Assembly (NCBI RefSeq): GCF_014647795.1
Contig: NZ_BMPW01000005.1
Location: forward strand, 62,001 to 126,000
Source: Actinoplanes campanulatus
GTDB taxonomy: Bacteria > Actinomycetota > Actinomycetes > Mycobacteriales > Micromonosporaceae
Length of the DNA stretch: 64,000 nt
Reading direction: 5' to 3'
Below, piece after piece: positions 8,330 through 15,581 of the stretch (within the stretch, counting starts at the first letter, position 1; each line of letters opens with the position of its first letter). The notes under the pieces were generated by a model. That model searched no databases, was not told where the DNA came from, and worked only from the letters and a program-made list of their open reading frames with translations. The position numbers and the translations under genes are program-made.

Positions 8330-8548
8330 TCAGTTCGTGCCGCCGCCCGCCGCGCAGGTGACACGAGCGTCGGGCGGCATCGGCAGTCCCTGAGCCAGAT
8401 GTGTCGCGAGCCGGTGCAGCACTCCGGCGGCGAGCAACCGGAGACGGCCGGGCGGGCGGACCGGCACCACCGGACTGCACGGCAACGCCGACCGCATGAG
8501 CCGCGTGCTCGCGCCTTTGACCAGCGGAATCATCGGGAGTTCCAGCAT
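8330..8548 (-). CDS. Small hypothetical protein, 72 aa
   Basis: Begins MLELPMIPLVKGASTRLMRS, with an AGAGAGGATC ribosome site 5-6 bases before the ATG. It contains no clear membrane segment and ends PPDARVTCAAGGGTN. The short length, good start and head-to-head position to a marR gene suggest a real MarR target. It could also be the start of a truncated larger gene, because 8065-8329 downstream holds only frame-broken DNA. I recognise no family. Confidence 0.45.
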   Translation of the reverse strand: MLELPMIPLVKGASTRLMRSALPCSPVVPVRPPGRLRLLAAGVLHRLATHLAQGLPMPPDARVTCAAGGGTN

Positions 8549-8587
8549 CGAAGATCCTCTCTTTTCGGTGAGTCATGCCGACGTTAC

Positions 8588-8609
8588 TTGCATACGCGTG
8601 TTATTGCAA
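8588..8609. promoter_or_regulatory. Candidate MarR operator
   Basis: TTGCA at 8588-8592 and TGCAA at 8605-8609 form an inverted repeat with centres 17 bp apart (about 1.6 helical turns). It sits midway between the 72-aa gene and the divergent marR. Spacing and location are typical for autoregulated MarR sites; binding is inferred. Confidence 0.45.
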
Positions 8610-8646
8610 ACGCCGTCTACCAGCTTGAGCCGTGTAGCGTGGCGGC

Positions 8647-9099
8647 ATGGCTGCACCGGAACAGGGCATGGACGACGCCGTCGGGTGCGCGCAGAGCTGG
8701 CGCGCGTTGGCCGGGCTGCACGCCCGGATCGAGCAACGGCTCGAACGTGCCTTGCAGGCGGCGCACCGACTGAGCGTCGTGGAGTACTCGGTGCTCGAAC
8801 TCCTGTCGCGCCAGGAGCGCTGGCACATGCGCATGCAGCAGCTGGCCGGCGCGGTCGTGCTCAGCCAGAGCGCCACCACCCGGCTGGTCGCCCGGATGGA
8901 GGAGCAGGGCCTGCTGAGCCGCTACCTGTGCGAGAACGACCGGCGGGGGATCTTCACCGAGGTGACCGAGGCCGGCCTCAAACTGCTGGCGGAGGCCCGC
9001 CCGACCCATGATCAGGCACTGCGCCAGGCGATGCACGACGCCGAACAGCTGCCCGAGTTCACCAGCCTCGTCCGCGCGCTGCGTGACCAGGCCGCCTAG
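8647..9099 (+). CDS. MarR-family transcriptional regulator
   Basis: A 150-residue winged-helix regulator. The recognition region is MRMQQLAGAVVLSQSATTRLVARMEEQGLLSR and the wing is CENDRRGIFTEVTEAGLKLL, both standard MarR blocks; flanking helices supply the dimer interface. The gene is divergent from a 72-aa protein and separated from it by the TTGCA/TGCAA repeat. It converges with the PPOX gene after an 18-bp gap. Effector unknown; the subgroup often senses phenolic or oxidant compounds. Confidence 0.9.
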   Translation: MAAPEQGMDDAVGCAQSWRALAGLHARIEQRLERALQAAHRLSVVEYSVLELLSRQERWHMRMQQLAGAVVLSQSATTRLVARMEEQGLLSRYLCENDRRGIFTEVTEAGLKLLAEARPTHDQALRQAMHDAEQLPEFTSLVRALRDQAA

Positions 9100-9117
9100 C
9101 CGGGTTACCGGGTGTGA

Positions 9118-9579
9118 TCACAGCGGAAGCGGGACGCGGCGTTCGGGGCCGTCGTCGGCGGGGAGCAGCCAGGCCTCGGTGATGTCGGCGCGGTAGAGGC
9201 GCAGCGGGGCCTCGCCGGTGACCTGGTTCAGGCGCCAGGCGGGGAATCCTTCGGCGACCGACCGGGTGGAGAAGATCCCCAACTGGACGGCGAGGTCGCT
9301 GTCCGGGCAGGGTGCGGCGGTGGCGCGGGCGTAGAAGGCCGTGGCGCCGCCCATCGGAACCGTCGAGTCGAAGACGGTGACCGCTATCCGGGGGTTGTCG
9401 GCGATGAGTTCGGAGTGCCGCGCGGACGGGCGGGAGAGCCACAGCACCCTGCTGAAGTCCAGGTTGACGAAGTAGACGGGGCTCACCCAGGGTTCTCCGG
9501 CGGGGGTGGCGGTGCCGAGTACCGCGTATCGGTTGGCGGCGAGGATGGCGCGGGCCTGAGCGGTCAACTCATCGGTCAT
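9118..9579 (-). CDS. Pyridoxamine 5'-phosphate oxidase-family protein
   Basis: A 153-residue split barrel beginning [37 protein letters not shown] (first two strands), followed by [28 protein letters not shown]. This is the canonical flavin-binding core of small PPOX-like proteins. The start is the ATG at 9579; upstream in-frame codons lack a ribosome site. Substrate unknown. Head-to-head with the LLM oxidoreductase gene, which also uses a flavin. Confidence 0.86.
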   Translation of the reverse strand: MTDELTAQARAILAANRYAVLGTATPAGEPWVSPVYFVNLDFSRVLWLSRPSARHSELIADNPRIAVTVFDSTVPMGGATAFYARATAAPCPDSDLAVQLGIFSTRSVAEGFPAWRLNQVTGEAPLRLYRADITEAWLLPADDGPERRVPLPL

Positions 9580-9689
9580 ACGGCCCACGATGCCGTGTTC
9601 CGGCGAAAACCGCTGACTCGCGGGACCCCGCGGCTGTGTTCTGGCGCACCGGCGGGAACGATCACCAACGGCCGTGCGTTGCCGCGCGT

Positions 9690-10670
9690 ATGACGCGCCT
9701 TTCGATTCTGGATCTCGCACCGATCGCTCCCGGCGAAACGGTGGCGCAGGCCATCGCGAATTCCGTCGCCCTCGCGCAGGCGGCCGAGCGGTCCGGTTAC
9801 GAGCGGGTCTGGTACGCCGAGCATCACAACATGGCCCGGATCGCGTCGAGTGCCACCAGTCTGCTGATCGGGCACGTCGCCGGCCACACCTCCACGATCC
9901 GTCTCGGCGCGGGCGGCATCATGCTGCCCAACCACTCGCCGCTGGTGATCGCCGAGCAGTTCGGCACCCTGGCCTCGCTCTACCCGGACCGGATCGACCT
10001 GGGCCTCGGCCGTGCCCCCGGAAGTGACCAGGTCACCATGCGGGCGATGCGCCGTACCCCGATGTCGGCGGACAGCTTCCCGCAGGACGTCCGCGAGCTA
10101 CAGGGCTATCTCGGCGACGAGTCACAGATCGAGGGCGTACGGGCCACGCCGGGCGCCGGGACGAACGTGCCGCTGTACATCCTCGGCTCGTCGCTGTTCG
10201 GCTCCCGGCTCGCCGCCGCGTACGGCCTGCCGTACGCGTTCGCCTCGCACTTCTCGCCCGGCCTGCTGCACGAGGCGGTCGCGCTCTACCGCAGCGAGTT
10301 CACCCCGTCGGCACAGCTGGCGGAGCCGTACGTCATCGCCGGGGTGAACGTGGTGGCCGCCCCCTCGTCCGAGGACGCCCGGCAGCGGTTCGAGGTCACC
10401 CGCCGCATCCTGGTCCGGGGCCTGATCAAAGGGGACTACTCCGACGAGGAGATCGACGCCTTCCTGACGACGCCGAACGGCCGGCAACTCGCCTCGATGC
10501 TGACCTACACGGCGGTGGGCACCCCGGACGAGGTCCGCGAGTACCTCACCTCGTTCGCCGAGCAGGCGCGGGCCGACGAGCTGATCGTCGCTCACCAGTC
10601 GACGCGGATCGCCGACCGTCTCGAATCGGTCGCCCTGACCGCCGAAGCGATGCTGGGCGCGGCCGCATGA
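9690..10670 (+). CDS. LLM-class flavin-dependent oxidoreductase (luciferase-like)
   Basis: A 326-residue TIM-barrel protein starting [21 protein letters not shown]. Family blocks are [56 protein letters not shown] (in two strands) and [14 protein letters not shown]. This is the MsnO8/YhbW subgroup of bacterial luciferase-like monooxygenases using FMNH2 or F420. Length is standard. Monocistronic, followed at 10682 by a perfect hairpin. Confidence 0.9.
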   Translation: MTRLSILDLAPIAPGETVAQAIANSVALAQAAERSGYERVWYAEHHNMARIASSATSLLIGHVAGHTSTIRLGAGGIMLPNHSPLVIAEQFGTLASLYPDRIDLGLGRAPGSDQVTMRAMRRTPMSADSFPQDVRELQGYLGDESQIEGVRATPGAGTNVPLYILGSSLFGSRLAAAYGLPYAFASHFSPGLLHEAVALYRSEFTPSAQLAEPYVIAGVNVVAAPSSEDARQRFEVTRRILVRGLIKGDYSDEEIDAFLTTPNGRQLASMLTYTAVGTPDEVREYLTSFAEQARADELIVAHQSTRIADRLESVALTAEAMLGAAA

Positions 10671-10681
10671 GCCGGGGCCAC

Positions 10682-10708
10682 GGCCGCGGTGCACTACGCA
10701 CCGCGGCC
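10682..10708 (+). terminator. Hairpin terminator after the LLM gene
   Basis: Perfect 11-bp arms ggccgcggtgc (10682-10692) and gcaccgcggcc (10698-10708) with a 5-nt loop start 12 bp after the stop codon. Confidence 0.75.
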
Positions 10709-10816
10709 TACGCCAGCGCCCCGGACGGACGGAGTGCGAATCGAAGCGGAGACCCTGTTCGACGAAGCGAGCACAGCGGCAGTGTGCCTGGCATGCCTGC
10801 CCGTTGCGGCCGAGGG

Positions 10817-11203
10817 TCATGTCGGCGATTCGTCGTCGTACCTCCACCATTGCCGGGTCGGATCGGCGGCCACGTACAGGAACTCGTCCCGCGAATAGAT
10901 TCGGCCGAAATTGCTGTCGATCCAGAATTCGTAATGCGGCGCGAGTCCCTTGACCAGGTCCACGACGGCTTCCGTTTCTCGATAGTCGACCACGAACGCA
11001 TTCGGGCTGGCAGGAATCTTCTCCGGCGGCCACTCATCGAAGATCCCCTCTTCAATCGGGGACATCGCACAAACGTACATCCGCCCGCTGGGCGGCTCCA
11101 CGGTGGCCACCTTTCCAGCAACGAAGGCTGCTTTGCCGAACGTGTCCGCGATGTGACGCAATCCGACATCGGTGCGATCGAACACCAGAACGACCGTGTT
11201 CAC
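10817..11203 (-). CDS. Hypothetical protein, 128 aa
   Basis: GTG start at 11203 is set by AAAGGG six bases upstream. The protein (MNTVVLVFDRTDVGLRHIAD...) is soluble and alpha/beta with many aromatic residues near the C-terminus (YEFWIDSNFGRIYSRDEFLYVAADPTRQWWRY). That texture resembles small stand-alone immunity-type or SMI1-like proteins, but I recognise no defined family. Isolated gene in a patchy region, with no partner toxin seen. Confidence 0.65.
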   Translation of the reverse strand: MNTVVLVFDRTDVGLRHIADTFGKAAFVAGKVATVEPPSGRMYVCAMSPIEEGIFDEWPPEKIPASPNAFVVDYRETEAVVDLVKGLAPHYEFWIDSNFGRIYSRDEFLYVAADPTRQWWRYDDESPT

Positions 11204-11769
11204 AGCAACCCTTTCGTCACATGGACTCGAACAGAAGCTGTCTACGCACGCCGCTGGCGAGCGGTTCGATCCGAGCGACATCCTCACCCCAACGGCCGCA
11301 CCTCACTCGGCACCGAACAACCCGATTCCGCCTGTTCGCCAGGTATACGGGACGATTCGGTGGGCTCACCTTGCTGACCGTGTCGGGTGAGGAGGATTGC
11401 GCAGAGTGACTACTGGTCTGATTCTGGATGACGCCGACTTCGAGGCGCCGGCCGACGGCGTGCCCGACGGACTTGCTGTCGTAGGAGCCGGCCCTGGCCA
11501 GCTTCTAGCCGCCCATGGGGACATCGGGGCCCGAAGCGAATGAAAAGGAGCCTTGCGGCAGCTGCCGAGCTCGGGAATAGAGGGGATGCCAGAGGCTTCA
11601 CCGGTGCGAAGTCGTGGCGGGCTGGACCGGGCTGGGTTGAGGCGGTAGACCGCCGTCGCGGAGATCGTGAGGCCCGGCAGCATCATCAGGAAGAGCGGCC
11701 GCCGTTGCGGATCTGGTCGCCACGGCCATGAGCATGAAACCGATCGCGAGCAGCGTGCCGAACCCGCTG
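11204..11769. other. 566-bp region without a supportable gene
   Basis: All six frames are short or of non-coding composition. On the minus strand around 11640-11780 two frames give hydrophobic pieces (LLAIGFMLMAVATR, then LFLMMLPGLTISATAVY) that would join with a frameshift. This suggests the decayed end of a membrane transporter, probably MFS. No start, terminator or repeat was found. Confidence 0.35.
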
Positions 11770-12435
11770 TCACCGCGGAACGTCGCTACCCAGCCCGAGC
11801 GCGCGGGCGGCGGCCCAGGCTCGGGGCAGACCGAACTCCGCTACTCCCCGCAGCAGGTCACGCAGGGTTTCGTCGGTGGCGCCGGCGCCCCTGGCGAGTT
11901 CCGCGTGCAGCCGTAACGACTCACCCAGCGTCTGGTAGAAGACATCCACGACCAGGCAGGCGATGGCCCGCTCCCGGACGCTCATGTGCGGTCGGGCCCA
12001 CCGCTGAGCCATCTGGTCCTCGGTGAAAGCCGCCAGCCCGCGGTCGAGTCGCTCCAGGTCGGCCACGGTGCGGGCCAGCGCCCCGTCCGGGGGCGCCGGA
12101 GCGAGCGGCCCGGTGTCCCGTGCCGGGGGCAGGCCGAGTTCGCTGAGGCACTGAAACGCGGACACGAGGATCGGGTAGCCGACGTAGGGTGCGAGATGCC
12201 GATACAGTTCCCGGATCGCCTCGGGCTCGACGCCGTGGGTGAGAGCCATCTCGACGTGCATGGCGAGCGGGGTGTCCAGGTGCGGGTGGCAGAGGTCCGC
12301 GGTCAAGCAGACGAACGCCTTCTCCCGTACCGTCAGGTGGGTCAGACCCCACAGATGGTGGCCCGCGCCGACGGCGAGCCGGGCGAACAGGGGGTCGAGG
12401 GCAACGATCGCGTCGGCTCCCGCGAGCTGGGTCAC
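11770..12435 (-). CDS. Carboxymuconolactone decarboxylase-family protein (two CMD domains)
   Basis: A 221-residue all-helical protein made of two CMD units. The first contains LTVREKAFVCLTADLCH...HVEMALTHGVEPEAIREL; the second contains MSVRERAIACLVVDVFYQTLGESLRLHAELARGAGATDETL. Both have the REKA/RERA plus His-rich helix pattern. The CxxC peroxidase motif of AhpD is missing, so a decarboxylase or scaffold-like role is more likely than peroxidase. First base is 12 bp downstream of an SDR gene on the same strand; part of a small operon with SDR and HXXEE genes. Confidence 0.85.
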   Translation of the reverse strand: MTQLAGADAIVALDPLFARLAVGAGHHLWGLTHLTVREKAFVCLTADLCHPHLDTPLAMHVEMALTHGVEPEAIRELYRHLAPYVGYPILVSAFQCLSELGLPPARDTGPLAPAPPDGALARTVADLERLDRGLAAFTEDQMAQRWARPHMSVRERAIACLVVDVFYQTLGESLRLHAELARGAGATDETLRDLLRGVAEFGLPRAWAAARALGLGSDVPR

Positions 12436-12447
12436 GGTGTGCTCCGT

Positions 12448-13266
12448 TCAGGACAGGCCGAGCGCCCGCAGGCGAAGGGCATCGAGGGTGTGCTGAGGGA
12501 CGATCCGGCCGAGGGTGCTCATCAGCCGTGACTTCTTGCCGACGGGGTAGCGGGCGCGGGGCTTGCGGGCGGTGAGCGCCTGCAGCACGGCCCGGGCGAC
12601 CACGTCGGGGCTGGATCCCGAGCGTTCCTCCTTGAGGCCCGCGCTGGTCATGGTGCGGTAGGCGGCCTCGTAGAGGCGGCGGCCTTCGGGGCCGATCGAT
12701 TCCAGGCGGGGTTCGACTTCGCCCTCCAGCTTGTCGACGGCGTCGCTGTGGATCGACCCGGGTTCAATGAGCACCGCGCGGATCCCCCAGGGTTGAACCT
12801 CCATGCGCAGCGCGTCGTTGAGCGAGCGGATGGCGTGTTTGGAGGAACACAGCGGCCCGCCGAACGGCAGGGTGATCCAGCTGCCCACGGAGCCGACGGT
12901 GACGATTCGCCCCCGCGAGACGCGCAGCATCGGCAACATCGCCTGCGTCACGGCCACCTGGCCGAAGACGTTGACCTCGTACTGCCGGCGCAGGGCGTCC
13001 AGCGGAATGTGCTCGAGGGGCCCGGTGACGCCGATGCCGGCATTGTTGACCAGGGCGTCGAGCCTTCCGATGCGCTGGGCCGCGGCCGTGATCTGTCCGG
13101 GATCGGTGACGTCGAGCTTGATCGGGGTGACGGTCCCGCCGAGCGCCTCCGCGTCGGCGTCCTTGCGGACACCGGCGAAGACGGTGAAGCCTTCCCGCGC
13201 CAGCAGCAGTGCGGTGGCCCGGCCGATTCCGGTGGACGCGCCGGTGATCAGGACGGTCTTGGACAT
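12448..13266 (-). CDS. SDR-family oxidoreductase with altered active site
   Basis: A 272-residue classical short-chain dehydrogenase: MSKTVLITGASTGIGRATAL (TGxxxGIG), LVNNAG and N99, and catalytic-strand SVGSW. In the YxxxK motif the Tyr is replaced: the sequence reads GPLCSSKHA, giving Leu139 with Lys143 intact. Start ATG 13266 has GGAGGAAC eight bases upstream. Lies between the CMD and HXXEE genes on the same strand. Without Tyr139 normal hydride chemistry is doubtful, so it may be inactive, regulatory or use another residue. Confidence 0.88.
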   Translation of the reverse strand: MSKTVLITGASTGIGRATALLLAREGFTVFAGVRKDADAEALGGTVTPIKLDVTDPGQITAAAQRIGRLDALVNNAGIGVTGPLEHIPLDALRRQYEVNVFGQVAVTQAMLPMLRVSRGRIVTVGSVGSWITLPFGGPLCSSKHAIRSLNDALRMEVQPWGIRAVLIEPGSIHSDAVDKLEGEVEPRLESIGPEGRRLYEAAYRTMTSAGLKEERSGSSPDVVARAVLQALTARKPRARYPVGKKSRLMSTLGRIVPQHTLDALRLRALGLS

Positions 13267-13290
13267 GCGGTGTTCCTCCGTTCGCACAGG

Positions 13291-13905
13291 TCAGGTGAGC
13301 GACGTGACCGTCTCGGGTCGTGCCGGTTGCCGCGCGGCCTTGAGCTCGTGGTTCTCGCGGATGAGGCAGTAGATGAGCAGGCCGCTCATGGCGAGATGGC
13401 CCCCGGCTGTGTAGAGCCCGGGGAAGTAGCCGCCCTTGATGATCGGAAAGACGAAGTGTGCGATTCCGTTGAGCAGGCCGGCACCGAGGGCGTACCACCA
13501 GAGGAAGAAGTTGGCGACGCGGATCTGGTAGAGCGCCCCGGCTCCGGCGAAGAAGTAGAGCGCGCCGAATCCGAAGACGAAGACGAGCAGGAACTCGTTC
13601 TCCGGCCAGTCGCGCGGCGATTGGAACAATTCCACGATCTCGTGCGGGAAGCCGCCGGTGTACTCCTCGGCCATGTGGATGAGCTGGAACCCGACGGCAC
13701 AGAGGTACACGGCGATCACCCGGCGGGACCGGACCGGGCGGGCATAACTGAAGGTGACCCAGCCGCTCCAGGCCAGGGCGCTGGCGGCGACGAGGACGAA
13801 GGCGCCCTGGAGCGGCACGGTGAGCAGTGCCCAGGTGCTGAACGCGATGGCCAGCACCGCCATGATGATGCCGGAGTACGGCTCCGGCCGGTTGATGGGA
13901 CTCAT
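13291..13905 (-). CDS. HXXEE-domain membrane protein
   Basis: A 204-residue protein with about six hydrophobic segments. The family motif His-x-x-Glu-Glu is present as LIHMAEEYTGGFP, and a second family block FGFGALYFFAGAGALYQIRVANFF follows. Start ATG 13905 is preceded by TAGGG. HXXEE proteins are uncharacterised membrane proteins in which the His and Glu pair may bind metal. It is upstream of the SDR gene with 24 bp between, so they are likely co-transcribed. Confidence 0.82.
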   Translation of the reverse strand: MSPINRPEPYSGIIMAVLAIAFSTWALLTVPLQGAFVLVAASALAWSGWVTFSYARPVRSRRVIAVYLCAVGFQLIHMAEEYTGGFPHEIVELFQSPRDWPENEFLLVFVFGFGALYFFAGAGALYQIRVANFFLWWYALGAGLLNGIAHFVFPIIKGGYFPGLYTAGGHLAMSGLLIYCLIRENHELKAARQPARPETVTSLT

Positions 13906-13972
13906 GGTTTCGGACCCTACGGAGATGGTGATTCCGTTCGCCTCAGTCAATTGACTGGTGTGTGATCGGTTC

Positions 13973-14908
13973 TCATTGGGCCAGGAAGCCGGCGATGAGC
14001 GGGTTGGCCTCGGCCGGGCAGTCCTCGTGGGTGTTGTGCCCGCAGCCGGGCAGCACCTGGTAGGTGGCACCGGGAATGCGGCCGGCCATGTCGGGGGCTT
14101 GCGACGGGTGGTCGAACCGGTCGGCGGCGCCCCAGAGGATGAACGTGGGTGTGGTCATCCGGGGCATCCGCTCCTGGGTGATCGAGAAGTCGAGATTGCG
14201 CTGCAGTGTCCACATGGCCTCGCGGTTCTCCGGGCGGCTCATCGGGGCCCAGTTCTCGGCGACCACCTCGTCCGGTATCGGGTTGGCGAATGCCTTGCGC
14301 TGCATCGTGACCGCGTCGGATTCGCGCATGAGTTTGCCGATCAGCTCTCCGAGCACGGGGACCTCCAGCGGGCGCCAGTCCGGGCTGGACGGCACGTCGA
14401 GCCCGGTCGAGCCGATCAGCACGAGACGGTCGACCCGGTCGGGATCGAGCTGGGCGAAGCGCATCGACCAGCTGCCACCCCAGGAGTGCCCGACGAGACT
14501 CGCCCGGCGCAGCCCGACGGCGGTCATGAAGTCGCCGAGCGCCCCGGACATGGCGTCCAGGTCGTATCCGAAGCCGGGTTCGGTGAGCGTGGTGTATCCC
14601 TGGCCGGGCAGGTCGACGGCGTACACGGTGTGCCGTTCGGCGAGGACCGGTACGAGATGGCGGTAGGAGTAGAGCCATTGGCCGCCGCCGGCGACGAGGA
14701 CCACCGGGGAACCCTGACCGGTTCGGGTGTAGTGGAACCGGGCCACCGGGGTGTCCACGTATCGCGACTGGATCTCGGCGAGGTACGGGGAGTCGTAGGT
14801 GACCGGGGTGGGCTGCCAGGCATATGCGATGAACAGCGCGGCGCCGAGGAGGACGGCCGTCGTCGTGGCGAGTGCCGCGAGCGTCCGGGCGAACCATCTT
14901 CTGATCAT
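13973..14908 (-). CDS. Alpha/beta hydrolase with N-terminal membrane anchor
   Basis: A 311-residue protein. An N-terminal hydrophobic segment (FARTLAALATTTAVLLGAAL) anchors or exports it. The hydrolase core has an oxyanion-region GGGQW, nucleophile elbow GHSWGGS, acid strand ILWGAADRFDHP and catalytic His in CGHNTHED. Start ATG 14908 follows AGAGG by six bases. Divergent from a TetR gene across a repeat-rich 85-bp gap, so it is the probable TetR target. Esterase, epoxide hydrolase or lactonase activity are all possible. Confidence 0.88.
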   Translation of the reverse strand: MIRRWFARTLAALATTTAVLLGAALFIAYAWQPTPVTYDSPYLAEIQSRYVDTPVARFHYTRTGQGSPVVLVAGGGQWLYSYRHLVPVLAERHTVYAVDLPGQGYTTLTEPGFGYDLDAMSGALGDFMTAVGLRRASLVGHSWGGSWSMRFAQLDPDRVDRLVLIGSTGLDVPSSPDWRPLEVPVLGELIGKLMRESDAVTMQRKAFANPIPDEVVAENWAPMSRPENREAMWTLQRNLDFSITQERMPRMTTPTFILWGAADRFDHPSQAPDMAGRIPGATYQVLPGCGHNTHEDCPAEANPLIAGFLAQ

Positions 14909-14914
14909 GAGAAC

Positions 14915-14972
14915 CTCTACGTCTGGAGACGATTTTCCTCCGATCGTAGAGAAATTTTCTTCGCTTGTAGAG
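14915..14972. promoter_or_regulatory. Repeat-rich operator between hydrolase and tetR
   Basis: CTCTACG (14915-14921) is inverted relative to CGTAGAG (14945-14951), and a third half-site GTAGAG lies at 14967-14972. A separate palindrome AGAAA-T-TTTCT spans 14950-14960. These are plausible TetR half-sites controlling both divergent genes. Confidence 0.45.
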
Positions 14973-14993
14973 ACATGTGGCAGGCTTGAGAGC

Positions 14994-15581
14994 GTGACCA
15001 CAGACCGGCGTACGCAGATGCTCGACACCGCCCTCACGCTCATCGCCGAGCGTGGCCTGCGTGGCCTGACGCATCGGGCCGTCCAGGACGCGGCCGGCCT
15101 GCCCCACGGCTCGGTGACGTACTACTTCAAGACCCGCGACCAGCTCGTCCTCGCCGTCGTGGAGCGCATCATCGAGATCGATCGCGAGCGCGCCCGTCCG
15201 GCGGTCCGCGCAGCCGTCCGTGCACTGGCCGGCGCGCCGGCGGACACGGACCATCGGCAGATCGCCGCCCTGCTGCACAGCTGGTGGACCGAGAGCCGGC
15301 AACTGCTGCTCGCCCGATACGAACTCGACCTGGCCGGCGCACGTGACCCGTCCATCCGCGACGCCATGCGACGCTGCGGCGCCGAGTTCCGTGACCTCGC
15401 CGAGCTCGTGGCCGTCCAGGCCGGGTCACCGGACCCGGCATTCGACGCCGAGGTCGTCACCTGCCTGGTCGACGGGCTCATGTTCCATTTCGTCACCCGG
15501 GGGCCGCTCTCCGGCGACCACCTCAGCGAAGGCGTACGCCGAGCGTTGTCATCAGGTGGGACAGTTCGGCGCGCGACGTGA
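14994..15581 (+). CDS. TetR-family regulator
   Basis: A 195-residue protein, GTG start at 14994. The N-terminal HTH is TLIAERGLRGLTHRAVQDAAGLPHGSVTYYFKTRDQLV in standard TetR layout; the rest is an all-helical ligand domain. Divergent from the anchored alpha/beta hydrolase. Its last 59 bp overlap tail-to-tail with the LAL regulator gene on the other strand, an unusually long convergent overlap. Confidence 0.9.
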   Translation: MTTDRRTQMLDTALTLIAERGLRGLTHRAVQDAAGLPHGSVTYYFKTRDQLVLAVVERIIEIDRERARPAVRAAVRALAGAPADTDHRQIAALLHSWWTESRQLLLARYELDLAGARDPSIRDAMRRCGAEFRDLAELVAVQAGSPDPAFDAEVVTCLVDGLMFHFVTRGPLSGDHLSEGVRRALSSGGTVRRAT

